From positions 1 through 29,282 of the forward strand of contig DATIBC010000047.1 of the NCBI GenBank assembly GCA_035457725.1: a DNA stretch of 29,282 bases. The letters run 5' to 3'. The notes beneath the pieces were generated by a model, which was not told where the DNA came from, did no database searches, and saw only the letters and a list, made by a program, of their open reading frames with translations. Source of the DNA: DATFES01 sp035457725. Lineage in GTDB: Bacteria; Pseudomonadota; Alphaproteobacteria; CACIAM-22H2. A program made the position numbers and the translations under genes. This document shows positions 13,787-21,568 of the stretch, piece after piece (positions within the stretch are counted from its first letter, which is position 1; each line of letters begins with the position of its first letter).

Positions 13787-14980
13787 ATGGCCGATCGCAG
13801 CTTCCTCGCTTGGCCGTTCTTCGACGAGTCGCACCGCGATCTGTCGGCCAGGCTCGAGGCCTGGGCCGACGCCAGGATTGCCCCGCATGAAAACGAGGAA
13901 GACGACGTCGACTCGCTGTCGAAGCGTTTCGTCAAAATGCTCGGCGAGGACGGCTGGCTACGTTACGCGGTTCCCAAGGCGTATGGCGGCGTCTTCGATA
14001 CTCTAGACGTCCGCTCGCTGTGTCTCGTCCGCGAGACGCTTGCCCGCCGGTCCGGTCTTGCCGACTTTGCTTTCGCCATGCAGGGCCTCGGCAGCGCGTC
14101 GATCGCGATCCACGGAAGCGACGAGCTCAAGCGGCGATACCTTCCGCCGGTCGCGTCCGGCGCGCGTATCGCCGCATTCGCTCTATCCGAGCCCGAGTCG
14201 GGTTCCGATGTCGCCGCGCTGGCGACCACGGCGCGGCGCGAGGGCGGCGACTACGTGCTCGACGGCGTCAAGACGTGGATCTCGAACGGCGGCATTGCCG
14301 ACCATTACGTCGTTTTCGCGCGTACCGGCGAAGCGCCGGGGGCCAAGGGGCTCTCGGCGTTCGTCGTCGACGCGGGCGCACGCGGCCTCGACTCCACCGA
14401 GCGTATCCAGGTCATCGCGCCCCATCCCCTCGCCACGCTGCGGTTCGCGAATTGCCGCGTGCCGGCGAACCACCGGTTGGGCGATGCGGGTGATGGATTC
14501 AAGATCGCCATGGGCACCCTCGACATCTTTCGCGCCACGGTCGGCGCGGCGGCGTTGGGCTTCGCGCGGCGTGCGCTCGACGAGGCCTTGGCCCGAGCGT
14601 CTGGGCGTCGGCTGTTCGGCCGGGCCCTGGCCGAGTTTCAGCATACGCAGATGAAACTGGCCGACATGGCGGTCGATATCGACGCAGCCGCCCTGCTGGT
14701 CTACCGCGCGGCGTGGGTCAAGGATCGCGGCGCCGAGCGCACTACGCGCGAAGCGTCGATGGCCAAACTCTTCGCCACCGAGACCGCACAGCGCGTGATC
14801 GACGCGGCGGTGCAAATTCACGGCGGGCTCGGCGTTGTCAGCGGAGTGCCGGTCGAGCGCCTTTACCGCGAGATTCGCGCGTTGCGTATCTACGAGGGCA
14901 CGACGGAGATTCAAAAGCTGATCATCGCGGGCCAACTCCTGTCGGGGCGCGGCGATGCGGCGAAGCGGGCCGCGGAGTGA
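13787..14980 (+). CDS. Acyl-CoA dehydrogenase family protein
   Basis: A 397-residue FAD enzyme that introduces an alpha,beta double bond into an acyl-CoA and passes electrons to ETF. The family blocks are in order: an N-terminal helical domain, FALSEPESGSD (131-141), KTWISNGGIADHYVVFART for FAD binding, the middle beta domain, then FGRALAEFQHTQMKLADM, AVQIHGGLGV and the C-terminal IYEGTTEIQ, whose E370 is the expected catalytic base. Length and motifs are normal, so it should be active. No ETF genes are in the window; the cell's general ETF would serve. The ATG at 13787 is the first plausible start after the crotonase stop, with GAGGGA about 12 bases upstream. It sits between the crotonase and the flavoenzyme-FN3 gene with 5-base gaps on both sides. 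The substrate is probably a cyclic or aryl-derived acyl-CoA, judging by neighbours. Confidence 0.92.
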   Translation: MADRSFLAWPFFDESHRDLSARLEAWADARIAPHENEEDDVDSLSKRFVKMLGEDGWLRYAVPKAYGGVFDTLDVRSLCLVRETLARRSGLADFAFAMQGLGSASIAIHGSDELKRRYLPPVASGARIAAFALSEPESGSDVAALATTARREGGDYVLDGVKTWISNGGIADHYVVFARTGEAPGAKGLSAFVVDAGARGLDSTERIQVIAPHPLATLRFANCRVPANHRLGDAGDGFKIAMGTLDIFRATVGAAALGFARRALDEALARASGRRLFGRALAEFQHTQMKLADMAVDIDAAALLVYRAAWVKDRGAERTTREASMAKLFATETAQRVIDAAVQIHGGLGVVSGVPVERLYREIRALRIYEGTTEIQKLIIAGQLLSGRGDAAKRAAE

Positions 14981-14985
14981 CGGCG

Positions 14986-16452
14986 ATGAAGCTGCTTCAG
15001 CCGCTCACGCTCAACAACATGACGCTCGCCAACCGCGTGCTGGTTCCGGCGATGGTGACGCGGCTTTCGGGGGAAGACGGTTACGTCAACCAAGGCGTCA
15101 TCGACCGCTACGTCCGCTACGCGCTAGGTCATGTCGGCCTGATCGTGGTCGAAGCAATGGCCATCCACGGATCAAAGTCAGGCCCGCTGCTGCGGATTTC
15201 GGACGCCGCCTACGTGCCGGGTCATCGCGAGCTGGCACGCCGCATTCATGACACTGGTCCGTCGAAGATCGTGCCGCAAATCATCCACTTCATGAAGGTG
15301 GCGCGCTCCGGCTGGCGGCAAACGATCGACACGCTGTCGCCTGCCGAGATCGACGCCATCGTCGAGCAGTTCGGCGCCGCGGCAGGCCGCGCGCGCGAGG
15401 CCGGCTATGACGGCGTCGAGCTGCACTCGGCGCACGCCTATACGCTCTCCTCGTTCCTTTCGCGCCAGAACAAGCGCCGCGACGAGTATGACGGCCGCAC
15501 GCTCGAGGGGCGGCTACGCATGTTCGGCAAGGTGATGACGCGGGTGCGTCAAGTCGTCGGCGCGGATTTTCCAATCGGAGTGCGATTCCTGGCCGAAGAG
15601 GCGATCAAGGACGGCTACGGCCTCCCCGACGCCAAGCTGATCGCGCTCCGCATGGCGCAGATGGGGGTCGACTACATCTCGCTCTCGGTCGGCGGAAAGT
15701 TCGAGGACGCTATCCACCGCCCGGGGCAACCGCTTTATCCCTATACCGGGTATAGCGGCGACCGCTGCATGCCCGGCGACTGGTATCCGCCGCTGCCGCA
15801 TGCGCATCTCGCCGCCGAGATCAAGGCGTACGTCAACGCAAAAGGTTATGATGTTCCAATCGTCTCGGTGGGCAAGATTAGCGACCCCGACGAAGCGGAA
15901 GCGCTACTGCGCGACGGCAAGGCCGACATCATTGGCATGGCGCGCCAACTTCTCGCTGACCCAGACTGGGTGCGCAAGGTCGAGGAAGGTCGGCCGGAGA
16001 AGATCGTCCGCTGCATCTACTGCAACGTATGCAAGCAACTCGACGAGAACTTCAAGCTCGTCACCTGCTTCCTATGGCCCAAGGGAGCGATCCAGGCGCC
16101 CGTCGAGGACGTCGCCGGAGTAGGTCCGCGGTGGCCCGCCGGCGGGCCCAATCTCACCGCCTTGGTCAAGGACGGCGCCATTCAGCTTACCTGGCGACGC
16201 GCCGAAGGCGAGCGCATCGCCGGATACGACGTCTACCGCGCCGAGGACGGCGGACGCGCCGCGATCGTCGAGGCGGTCAAGGGGGGCAAGTTCTCCGATC
16301 GCATCGTGCTGGGCGGCCTTGGGTACACGTATCACGTCATGGCCTACGATGACGCTGGTCGGCACAGTCCGCCATCGAACAGCGTGCAAGTGACGATGCC
16401 GATGCCCGAGTTTACGCCGCCCGCGACGGCGAAGGCGAAAAGCCATGTTTGA
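14986..16452 (+). CDS. Fe-S Old Yellow Enzyme-like reductase fused to a fibronectin type III domain
   Basis: A 488-residue protein. Residues 1-340 form an OYE/2,4-dienoyl-CoA reductase-type FMN TIM barrel: LANRVLVPAM, the substrate/FMN pair in ELHSAHAYTLSSFLS (H147, H150) and NKRRDEYDGRTLEGR. A four-cysteine motif follows: C343, C346, C349, C361 (spacing 2-2-11, against 2-3-11 in FadH), indicating a [4Fe-4S] cluster. FadH and trimethylamine dehydrogenase continue into FAD and NAD(P)H domains. Here these are absent, and residues about 388-471 instead match a fibronectin type III domain (LTWRRAEGERIAGYDVYR, then YTYHVMAYDDAGRHSPPS). There is no signal peptide, so this FN3 is cytoplasmic. Electrons may reach the barrel from a separate partner, possibly docked through FN3. 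The likely role is reducing a conjugated C=C of a CoA thioester. It overlaps the ligase gene by 8 bases; GGAG at 14973-14976 supports the start. Confidence 0.85.
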   Translation: MKLLQPLTLNNMTLANRVLVPAMVTRLSGEDGYVNQGVIDRYVRYALGHVGLIVVEAMAIHGSKSGPLLRISDAAYVPGHRELARRIHDTGPSKIVPQIIHFMKVARSGWRQTIDTLSPAEIDAIVEQFGAAAGRAREAGYDGVELHSAHAYTLSSFLSRQNKRRDEYDGRTLEGRLRMFGKVMTRVRQVVGADFPIGVRFLAEEAIKDGYGLPDAKLIALRMAQMGVDYISLSVGGKFEDAIHRPGQPLYPYTGYSGDRCMPGDWYPPLPHAHLAAEIKAYVNAKGYDVPIVSVGKISDPDEAEALLRDGKADIIGMARQLLADPDWVRKVEEGRPEKIVRCIYCNVCKQLDENFKLVTCFLWPKGAIQAPVEDVAGVGPRWPAGGPNLTALVKDGAIQLTWRRAEGERIAGYDVYRAEDGGRAAIVEAVKGGKFSDRIVLGGLGYTYHVMAYDDAGRHSPPSNSVQVTMPMPEFTPPATAKAKSHV

Positions 16453-18085
16453 ACGCTCGGCGCACCGCGACAGTTTCGTTCGCGACAACCTGCCGCCGAA
16501 GAGCGATTGGCCGGAGATGTTCTTCCGTCTGCCGGAGCTCAAGTATCCCGGCCGCCTCAACTGCGCGACCGAGCTTCTCGACAAGATGGTGGCCGCGGGC
16601 CACGCCTCGCGCCCCGTCGTCTGGTTCGCCAACCAGGTGTGGAGCTATCGCGAACTCTTGGAGAACGCCAACCGCATCGCCAACGTCTTGACGCGCGATT
16701 TTGGCGTCGCCCCAGGCGACCGCGTTCTGTTGCGCGGCGCCAACAATCCGATGATGGTCGCCTGCTGGTTCGCGGTGCTCAAGGCCGGCGGTGTCGTCGT
16801 GGCGACGATGCCGCTCTTGCGGGCCAAGGAGCTCGTTTACATTCTCGACAAGGCGCAGGTGAGCATCGCGCTGTGCGACGCGCGGCTCGCCGACGAGATG
16901 AACCTCGCCCGTTCGCGCGCCCCGGTCTGCAAGGACGTGGTCCATTTTTACAGCGACGCCACGGACGGCCTCGAGGCGCGAATGGCGCGGCAGTCCAGCG
17001 AATTCAAGAATTGCGACACTTCGCTCGAAGATGCGGCGCTCATCGCCTTCACCTCGGGTACCACCGGCACCGCCAAGGGCACGGTCCATTTTCACCGCGA
17101 CGTGATGGCGATCTGCGACTGCTTCCCGCGCTCGACCCTGAATCCGTCGCCGGCCGATATCTTCTGCGGCTCGCCGCCGTTGGCCTTCACTTTTGGCCTT
17201 GGCGGATTGGTGACTTTCCCGATGCGCTTCGGCGCCTCGACCGCGCTGGTTGAAAAGGCGACGCCCGATGTCCTGCCGCAGATCATCTTCGATCGCAAGG
17301 CGACGATCGTTTTCACGGCGCCCACCGCTTACCGACACATGGCCGAGAACGCCAAACGGGAGCACTTCGCGTCGCTCGTGAAGGGCGTATCGGCAGGCGA
17401 ACACCTACCATTGGCGACATTCGAACAGTGGGAGCGTTTCAGCGGCATCAAGCTGATCGACGGCCTTGGCGCCACCGAAATGTTGCACATTTTCGTTTCC
17501 GCCGCCGGCGACGCCATACGTCCGGGCGCCACCGGCAAGGCCATTCCAGGCTACGAGGCATGCATTCTCGACGACGATGGCCGGCTGCTGCCGCCCGGCG
17601 AGGTCGGCCGCCTCGCCGTGCGCGGCCCCACCGGCTGCCGTTATCTCGCCGACCCCGATCGCCAGCGAAAGTACGTGCAACGCGGCTGGAATCTCACCGG
17701 CGACGCCTACAAAATGGATGACGACGGCTACTTTTGGTACCAGGCGCGCACCGACGACATGATCATCTCGGCCGGATACAACATTTCCGGACCCGAGGTC
17801 GAAGGGGTGCTCCTCGAGCATCCCAAGGTGCGCGAGTGCGCGGTCGTCGGCGCGCCCGACGCCGAACGCGGCGTGATCGTCAAGGCGTTCGTCGTTCTAC
17901 GCGAGCCGCGTGACGCCGGCACGGAGACGGTCAAGGCGCTGCAGGATTACGTGAAGCGGCAGATCGCCCCTTACAAATATCCACGCGCGATCGAGTTCGT
18001 CGACGCGCTGCCGCGGACCGAGACCGGCAAGCTGCAGCGCTTCAAGCTGCGTCAGCGCGAATTCGAGCGAACCAGAGCGGGTTGA
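16445..18085 (+). CDS. AMP-dependent CoA ligase, benzoate/2-aminobenzoate-CoA ligase type
   Basis: A 546-residue acyl-adenylate-forming ligase that activates a carboxylic acid to its CoA thioester with ATP, giving AMP and pyrophosphate. The P-loop FTSGTTGTAKG is at residues 202-212 and is followed by TVHFHRDVMAICDCF, which I associate with the 2-aminobenzoate/benzoate-CoA ligase group. Further motifs are GLGATEMLHIF, TGDAYKMDDDGYFWYQARTDDMI and SGPEVEGVLLEHP. The C-terminal PRTETGKLQR contains the adenylation lysine K529. All catalytic elements are intact and the length is typical. The substrate is probably an aromatic or alicyclic monocarboxylate; which one cannot be read from the sequence. 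Its ATG lies inside the end of the flavoenzyme gene (8-base overlap), and the Fe-S protein genes start 5 bases after it, so it is embedded in the reductive module. Confidence 0.9.
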   Translation: MFERSAHRDSFVRDNLPPKSDWPEMFFRLPELKYPGRLNCATELLDKMVAAGHASRPVVWFANQVWSYRELLENANRIANVLTRDFGVAPGDRVLLRGANNPMMVACWFAVLKAGGVVVATMPLLRAKELVYILDKAQVSIALCDARLADEMNLARSRAPVCKDVVHFYSDATDGLEARMARQSSEFKNCDTSLEDAALIAFTSGTTGTAKGTVHFHRDVMAICDCFPRSTLNPSPADIFCGSPPLAFTFGLGGLVTFPMRFGASTALVEKATPDVLPQIIFDRKATIVFTAPTAYRHMAENAKREHFASLVKGVSAGEHLPLATFEQWERFSGIKLIDGLGATEMLHIFVSAAGDAIRPGATGKAIPGYEACILDDDGRLLPPGEVGRLAVRGPTGCRYLADPDRQRKYVQRGWNLTGDAYKMDDDGYFWYQARTDDMIISAGYNISGPEVEGVLLEHPKVRECAVVGAPDAERGVIVKAFVVLREPRDAGTETVKALQDYVKRQIAPYKYPRAIEFVDALPRTETGKLQRFKLRQREFERTRAG

Positions 18086-18090
18086 ACATC

Positions 18091-19164
18091 ATGGCTACGG
18101 CGTCGCGAAACTTCGATGGAGAAAAGGTCGATGCGGCATGGGTGAAGCGCCGCGCCAAGGAGCTTGGGGCCGATCTTGTCGGCATCGCCAGCGCGGCGAC
18201 CTTGAACGCGTTTCCGCCCGACCCGCGCTGGCCGCAGACGCCGGAGCGAATCTCGCCTTACTGCAAGAGCGTGATCGTCATCGTTCAGCGCATCCCCGCC
18301 GGCGCGTTTCGCTGCAAGACCAACGTGCCGGTCCAGTACATCGACATGCTGGTGTTGCGAAAGATGGACAAGCTGTCGTACCGGCTGGCCGAGGAGCTGG
18401 AGCGGCGCGGGCACCCCTCCTTCGTCACCGCAGCGCAGGAGACCGACTGGAGTTACAAGCGGGCGAGCTACGGCCGCCTTTCGACCCGCCACCTTGGCGT
18501 CGAGGCCGGCCTCGGTACGCTCGGCCTCGAGGTCAACATCCTCACTCCGGAGTTCGGTCCGCGCGTCTATCTTACCGGAATCCTGACCGAGCTGGAGCTC
18601 GAAGCCGACGCACCAATCGCCGAGCAGGTCTGCATCGGCGAATCGTGCAGCCGCTGTTTGCATTCGTGCCCGGCCGACGCGGTGCTGCATTTCGATATCG
18701 ACAAGCGAGCCTGCGCGACCGAGGCGCAAGAATTCGGCTTCTCGACGATCCTCAAGTTTTTCGACCGCCTGATCGAGGCGCCGAGCGATGCGCGCGCCGC
18801 GATGATGCGCTCGCGCGATGTCTTCGGCTTTTGGCAGGGGTTGACACGGGTCGTCGGCTCGTTCGGCGACTGCCCGCGCTGCCTCGCCGTGTGCCCGGTC
18901 GGCAACGATTATCACGCCCATCTCGCCGAGCTGCAGAAGCGCATCCCGGAAAGGACGCCCGAGAAGGTCGCTCTCGGCCAGTCTTACAAGGCGGCGCGCC
19001 TGCGCGGCGATGATGTTTCGGGCCTCAACGAGTGGAATGTGCGTTGGGTCGGGCCCGAGGGTTACAAGGGAATGGTGGCCAGGCAGCTTCAGGAGTTCAA
19101 GCGGCGACAGCGCGAGCGCGAAGCCGGACACGTAACGACGGTCGAAGCGGGGGGCAAGGAGTGA
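18091..19164 (+). CDS. QueG/reductive-dehalogenase-like double [4Fe-4S] protein, first of tandem pair
   Basis: A 357-residue protein resembling the catalytic half of epoxyqueuosine reductase (QueG) and reductive dehalogenases, families that use cobalamin with two [4Fe-4S] clusters. Residues 17-70 form the N-terminal domain (KELGADLVGIASA). Residues 134-170 hold the signature HLGVEAGLGTLGLEVNILTPEFGPRVYL. Cluster 1 is C181, C186, C189, C193 followed by P; cluster 2 is C261, C264, C268 followed by P, with C208 the likely fourth ligand of one site. There is no Tat signal, unlike respiratory dehalogenases, so it is cytoplasmic. It lacks the HEAT-like C-terminus of some QueG proteins and ends in a basic helix. 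Cobalamin binding is an inference. The ATG at 18091 is preferred to TTG 18082. Its relative follows after 3 bases, suggesting a heteromeric reductase or electron donor to the FN3 flavoenzyme. Confidence 0.8.
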   Translation: MATASRNFDGEKVDAAWVKRRAKELGADLVGIASAATLNAFPPDPRWPQTPERISPYCKSVIVIVQRIPAGAFRCKTNVPVQYIDMLVLRKMDKLSYRLAEELERRGHPSFVTAAQETDWSYKRASYGRLSTRHLGVEAGLGTLGLEVNILTPEFGPRVYLTGILTELELEADAPIAEQVCIGESCSRCLHSCPADAVLHFDIDKRACATEAQEFGFSTILKFFDRLIEAPSDARAAMMRSRDVFGFWQGLTRVVGSFGDCPRCLAVCPVGNDYHAHLAELQKRIPERTPEKVALGQSYKAARLRGDDVSGLNEWNVRWVGPEGYKGMVARQLQEFKRRQREREAGHVTTVEAGGKE

Positions 19165-19167
19165 GCG

Positions 19168-20178
19168 ATGGTGGCGTTTTTCAAGACTCCCCTCACCGCC
19201 GAGGAGGTCAAGTCCAAGGCGCGCGAGTTCGGCGCCGATTTGGTTGGGATTGCCGACGGCAAGCTGCTCGACGCTCATCCGCCCGACCCTGCCGATCCGC
19301 GACGTCCCTCCGACATCACCGAGCACGACGGGGGCCGGGTGATCGTCTTGGCCAAGCACGTCTCGAGTGGCGTCACGCGCATCGTGCGTTGGAACGATCG
19401 CCACAAGTACTACAACGACGAGCTGACGCTGACTCTGCTCGAAGAAGCGTCGCTGAAGCTCGTCTTTTGGCTCGAGGATAGCGGCTACCCGGCGATCATC
19501 GCGCCGCCGACGCATGTCGATCCATGGCGCTACGACGGCGAGCCCCAGCGCCACATGACGACGCTGCTGTCGTTGCCGCACGCGGCGGTCGAGGCCGGTC
19601 TCGGTACGCTGGGGCTCAACCTCCAGCTCCTGACGCCGGAGTTCGGACCGCGGGTAATCTTGACCGCCGTCTTGTCGTCGATCGACGTCGAATGCGACAA
19701 ACGGATTGAGACGGGGCTGTGCTTGGGGCCCAGCTGTGGGCGCTGCCTCAAGGTCTGTCCGGGGGACACGGTGCGGCACTGGGATCGCGATTGGGCGGCG
19801 TGCGACACCTATCGTTCGCCGCACGGCTTCGCCCATCTGAGCGACCATATCGCCCGCATAATGAGCGAGCCCGAGCCAAGCAAGCAGAAAGAGCTGCTGC
19901 GGTCCGAGGACAGCTTCAATCTTTGGCAGAGCATTCTGCGCGGCGCCGGCGTCGTGACCGGCTGTCGACGCTGCCAGGACGTCTGTCCGGTCGGCGCCGA
20001 TTATGACGCGATGTTGAAAGACGCGCTTGATGCGATCGCCGAGCACACGCCGGCGAAGCAGGCGCGGCTCGACGCCATGATTGCGGTCGAGGACAAGGGC
20101 GCCATGCCGAAAACCTATGACGCGCAACGGCGATGGATCGGCGCGCTCGGGTATCTCAAGGCCACCGCGGGCGAATGA
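19168..20178 (+). CDS. QueG/reductive-dehalogenase-like double [4Fe-4S] protein, second of tandem pair
   Basis: A 336-residue paralogue of the preceding protein with the same layout: FGADLVGIADGKLL at the N-terminus, the HAAVEAGLGTLGLNLQLLTPEFGPRVIL block (138-165), cluster 1 at C185, C190, C193, C197, a lone C212, and cluster 2 at C266, C269, C273 in CRRCQDVCPVG. The cysteine spacings are identical to the partner, but most other positions differ. The pair therefore looks like an old duplication that has specialised into two subunits, not a recent repeat. No export signal. The region between residues 110 and 130 (APPTHVDPWRYDG) has no match in the partner (TAAQETDWSYKRASYG) and may line the active site. 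It is translationally coupled to the next gene by an ATGA overlap. Reductase, dehalogenase-like enzyme or electron carrier are all open; it is not the housekeeping QueG by context. Confidence 0.8.
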   Translation: MVAFFKTPLTAEEVKSKAREFGADLVGIADGKLLDAHPPDPADPRRPSDITEHDGGRVIVLAKHVSSGVTRIVRWNDRHKYYNDELTLTLLEEASLKLVFWLEDSGYPAIIAPPTHVDPWRYDGEPQRHMTTLLSLPHAAVEAGLGTLGLNLQLLTPEFGPRVILTAVLSSIDVECDKRIETGLCLGPSCGRCLKVCPGDTVRHWDRDWAACDTYRSPHGFAHLSDHIARIMSEPEPSKQKELLRSEDSFNLWQSILRGAGVVTGCRRCQDVCPVGADYDAMLKDALDAIAEHTPAKQARLDAMIAVEDKGAMPKTYDAQRRWIGALGYLKATAGE

Positions 20179-21500
20179 GACGGCCGACCATGAACGCCGC
20201 CGCCACCCGGTTCGCCGACCTGCCCTTCCCGAGCTCGCAGGACGAGATCTCCGCGATCCAAAGCACCCGCAAGCGGCGCGCCGTCGAGCAGGCTAGGCGC
20301 GTGCCGTTTTTCGGCGGAAGGCTCGATCATGTTCGCCTCGACCGCCTCGACGATCCCGAGGAGTGGAGAAAGATTCCGATTCTCGACAAGGAGATGCTTC
20401 GCGCGCTTTCGCCCGAGCAGTTCTATCGCGAGTTCTGCCTGCCCTTCGACGGGCAGCTCGCCGAGTTTTGGCGATCGGGCGGCACCACAGGCAAGCCGCT
20501 GTTCTATCCGCGCAGCTTCGAGGACATCCATTACGCGATGGAGGGATTTCGCCGTACCTTCGCCTGCGCCGGAGCAAGCGCAGGCGACACCGTGCACGTC
20601 TCGATGCCGCTCGGCATCCACCCTGCCGGCCAGATGTGGGCGCGGGCCGCCGAAAGCGCCGGCATCGGCGTCGTGTGGGCCGGCTCCGGGGCCGCCGCGC
20701 CGTCATCGTTGCAGATCGATCTCCTCGCCATGCTCCGGCCGTCGATATGGATGGGCATGTCGAGCTATGCGCTGCATCTCGCCAACCTCGCCGAGAGCAA
20801 GGGCCTCGACCTCACGACGCTCGGAGTTCGCATGGTCATGTGCACGGCGGAGCCGCTGTCCGACGCCAAGCGCGCCAAAATCGCGCGCTCGTGGGGCGCC
20901 GAGGTCTACGATACGTTCGGCATGACCGAGTGCACGATGATGGGCGCCGAATCGACGGCGGGCGAAGGCTTCCGGATCTGGACCGATCTCGTGTTCGTCG
21001 AAGTGCTGCATCCGCAGACGCTATCGCCGGTGGCGGAGGAAGAGGAAGGCCTGCTGGTCGTCACGCCGCTGTTCACCAACAACGCGACCCCGTTCTTGCG
21101 CTGGAGCACGGGCGACATCGTGCGCCAGCGCGCGGCGAGTTCCGATGCCGGTCCATTCGCCGTCTTTCCGCTCATCAAGCACGCCCACCGCACCACGGGG
21201 TTCTTCAAGATTCGCGGGATCAACGTCAATCACTCGGAGTTCGAGGATTTCATGTTCGCCGATTTCGGCGTGAACGACTTCAAGGCCGAGTTGGTGACGG
21301 TTTCCGGGGTCGACCGAATGCGGCTTTCGGTCGAATTCAAGCGCGGCGCCGATCCGGAGCCGGCGCGCGGCGCCCTCGCCAAGCGCGTTAAGGCGGCTTT
21401 CGAGGTGACCCCCGAGATCATCGTGCTCGAGCCGGGGACATTGGCGCACGAGTTCGAATCAGCGGTCAAGGCGCCGCGCTTTATGGACGCGCGGCGTTGA
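20175..21500 (+). CDS. PaaK-like phenylacetate-CoA ligase family protein
   Basis: A 441-residue adenylate-forming enzyme of the phenylacetate-CoA ligase family, shorter than and distinct from the ligase at 16445-18085. The P-loop SGGTTGKP is at residues 101-108. The acceptor-side motif YDTFGMTEC, the FLRWSTGDIV hinge region and the RTTGFFKIRGINVNHSEFEDFMF segment are typical of PaaK. The tail keeps a lysine before PRFMDARR, similar to the PaaK C-terminus. It probably makes an aryl- or arylacetyl-CoA. Having two different CoA ligases in one operon suggests two substrates or a second activation of an intermediate. The ATG at 20175 overlaps the preceding stop by 4 bases; an in-frame ATG at 20190 is equally possible. 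The binding-protein gene of the importer follows after 68 bases. Confidence 0.87.
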   Translation: MRRPTMNAAATRFADLPFPSSQDEISAIQSTRKRRAVEQARRVPFFGGRLDHVRLDRLDDPEEWRKIPILDKEMLRALSPEQFYREFCLPFDGQLAEFWRSGGTTGKPLFYPRSFEDIHYAMEGFRRTFACAGASAGDTVHVSMPLGIHPAGQMWARAAESAGIGVVWAGSGAAAPSSLQIDLLAMLRPSIWMGMSSYALHLANLAESKGLDLTTLGVRMVMCTAEPLSDAKRAKIARSWGAEVYDTFGMTECTMMGAESTAGEGFRIWTDLVFVEVLHPQTLSPVAEEEEGLLVVTPLFTNNATPFLRWSTGDIVRQRAASSDAGPFAVFPLIKHAHRTTGFFKIRGINVNHSEFEDFMFADFGVNDFKAELVTVSGVDRMRLSVEFKRGADPEPARGALAKRVKAAFEVTPEIIVLEPGTLAHEFESAVKAPRFMDARR

Positions 21501-21568
21501 GATTGGCTATAACCGCCAGGCAACAACATCGACCGACGACGCGCACATAAACCGGGAGAAGGCAGCCA

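Noticed and set aside
18052..20127. A 691-codon open frame on the minus strand across the two Fe-S protein genes
   Set aside because: It is the antisense mirror of two clear, motif-bearing genes in GC-rich DNA. The translation is Arg/Glu/Asp-rich low-complexity sequence without domains.
18091..20178. Calling one of the tandem genes the housekeeping queG
   Set aside because: Two paralogues sit coupled inside a CoA-ligase operon and are far from any tRNA-modification gene, so context argues against the housekeeping role.
21501..21568. A second promoter or MarR operator in front of the binding-protein gene
   Set aside because: No copy of the CTTTA/TAAAG palindrome and no hexamer pair with 16-18 base spacing is visible in this 68-base gap.
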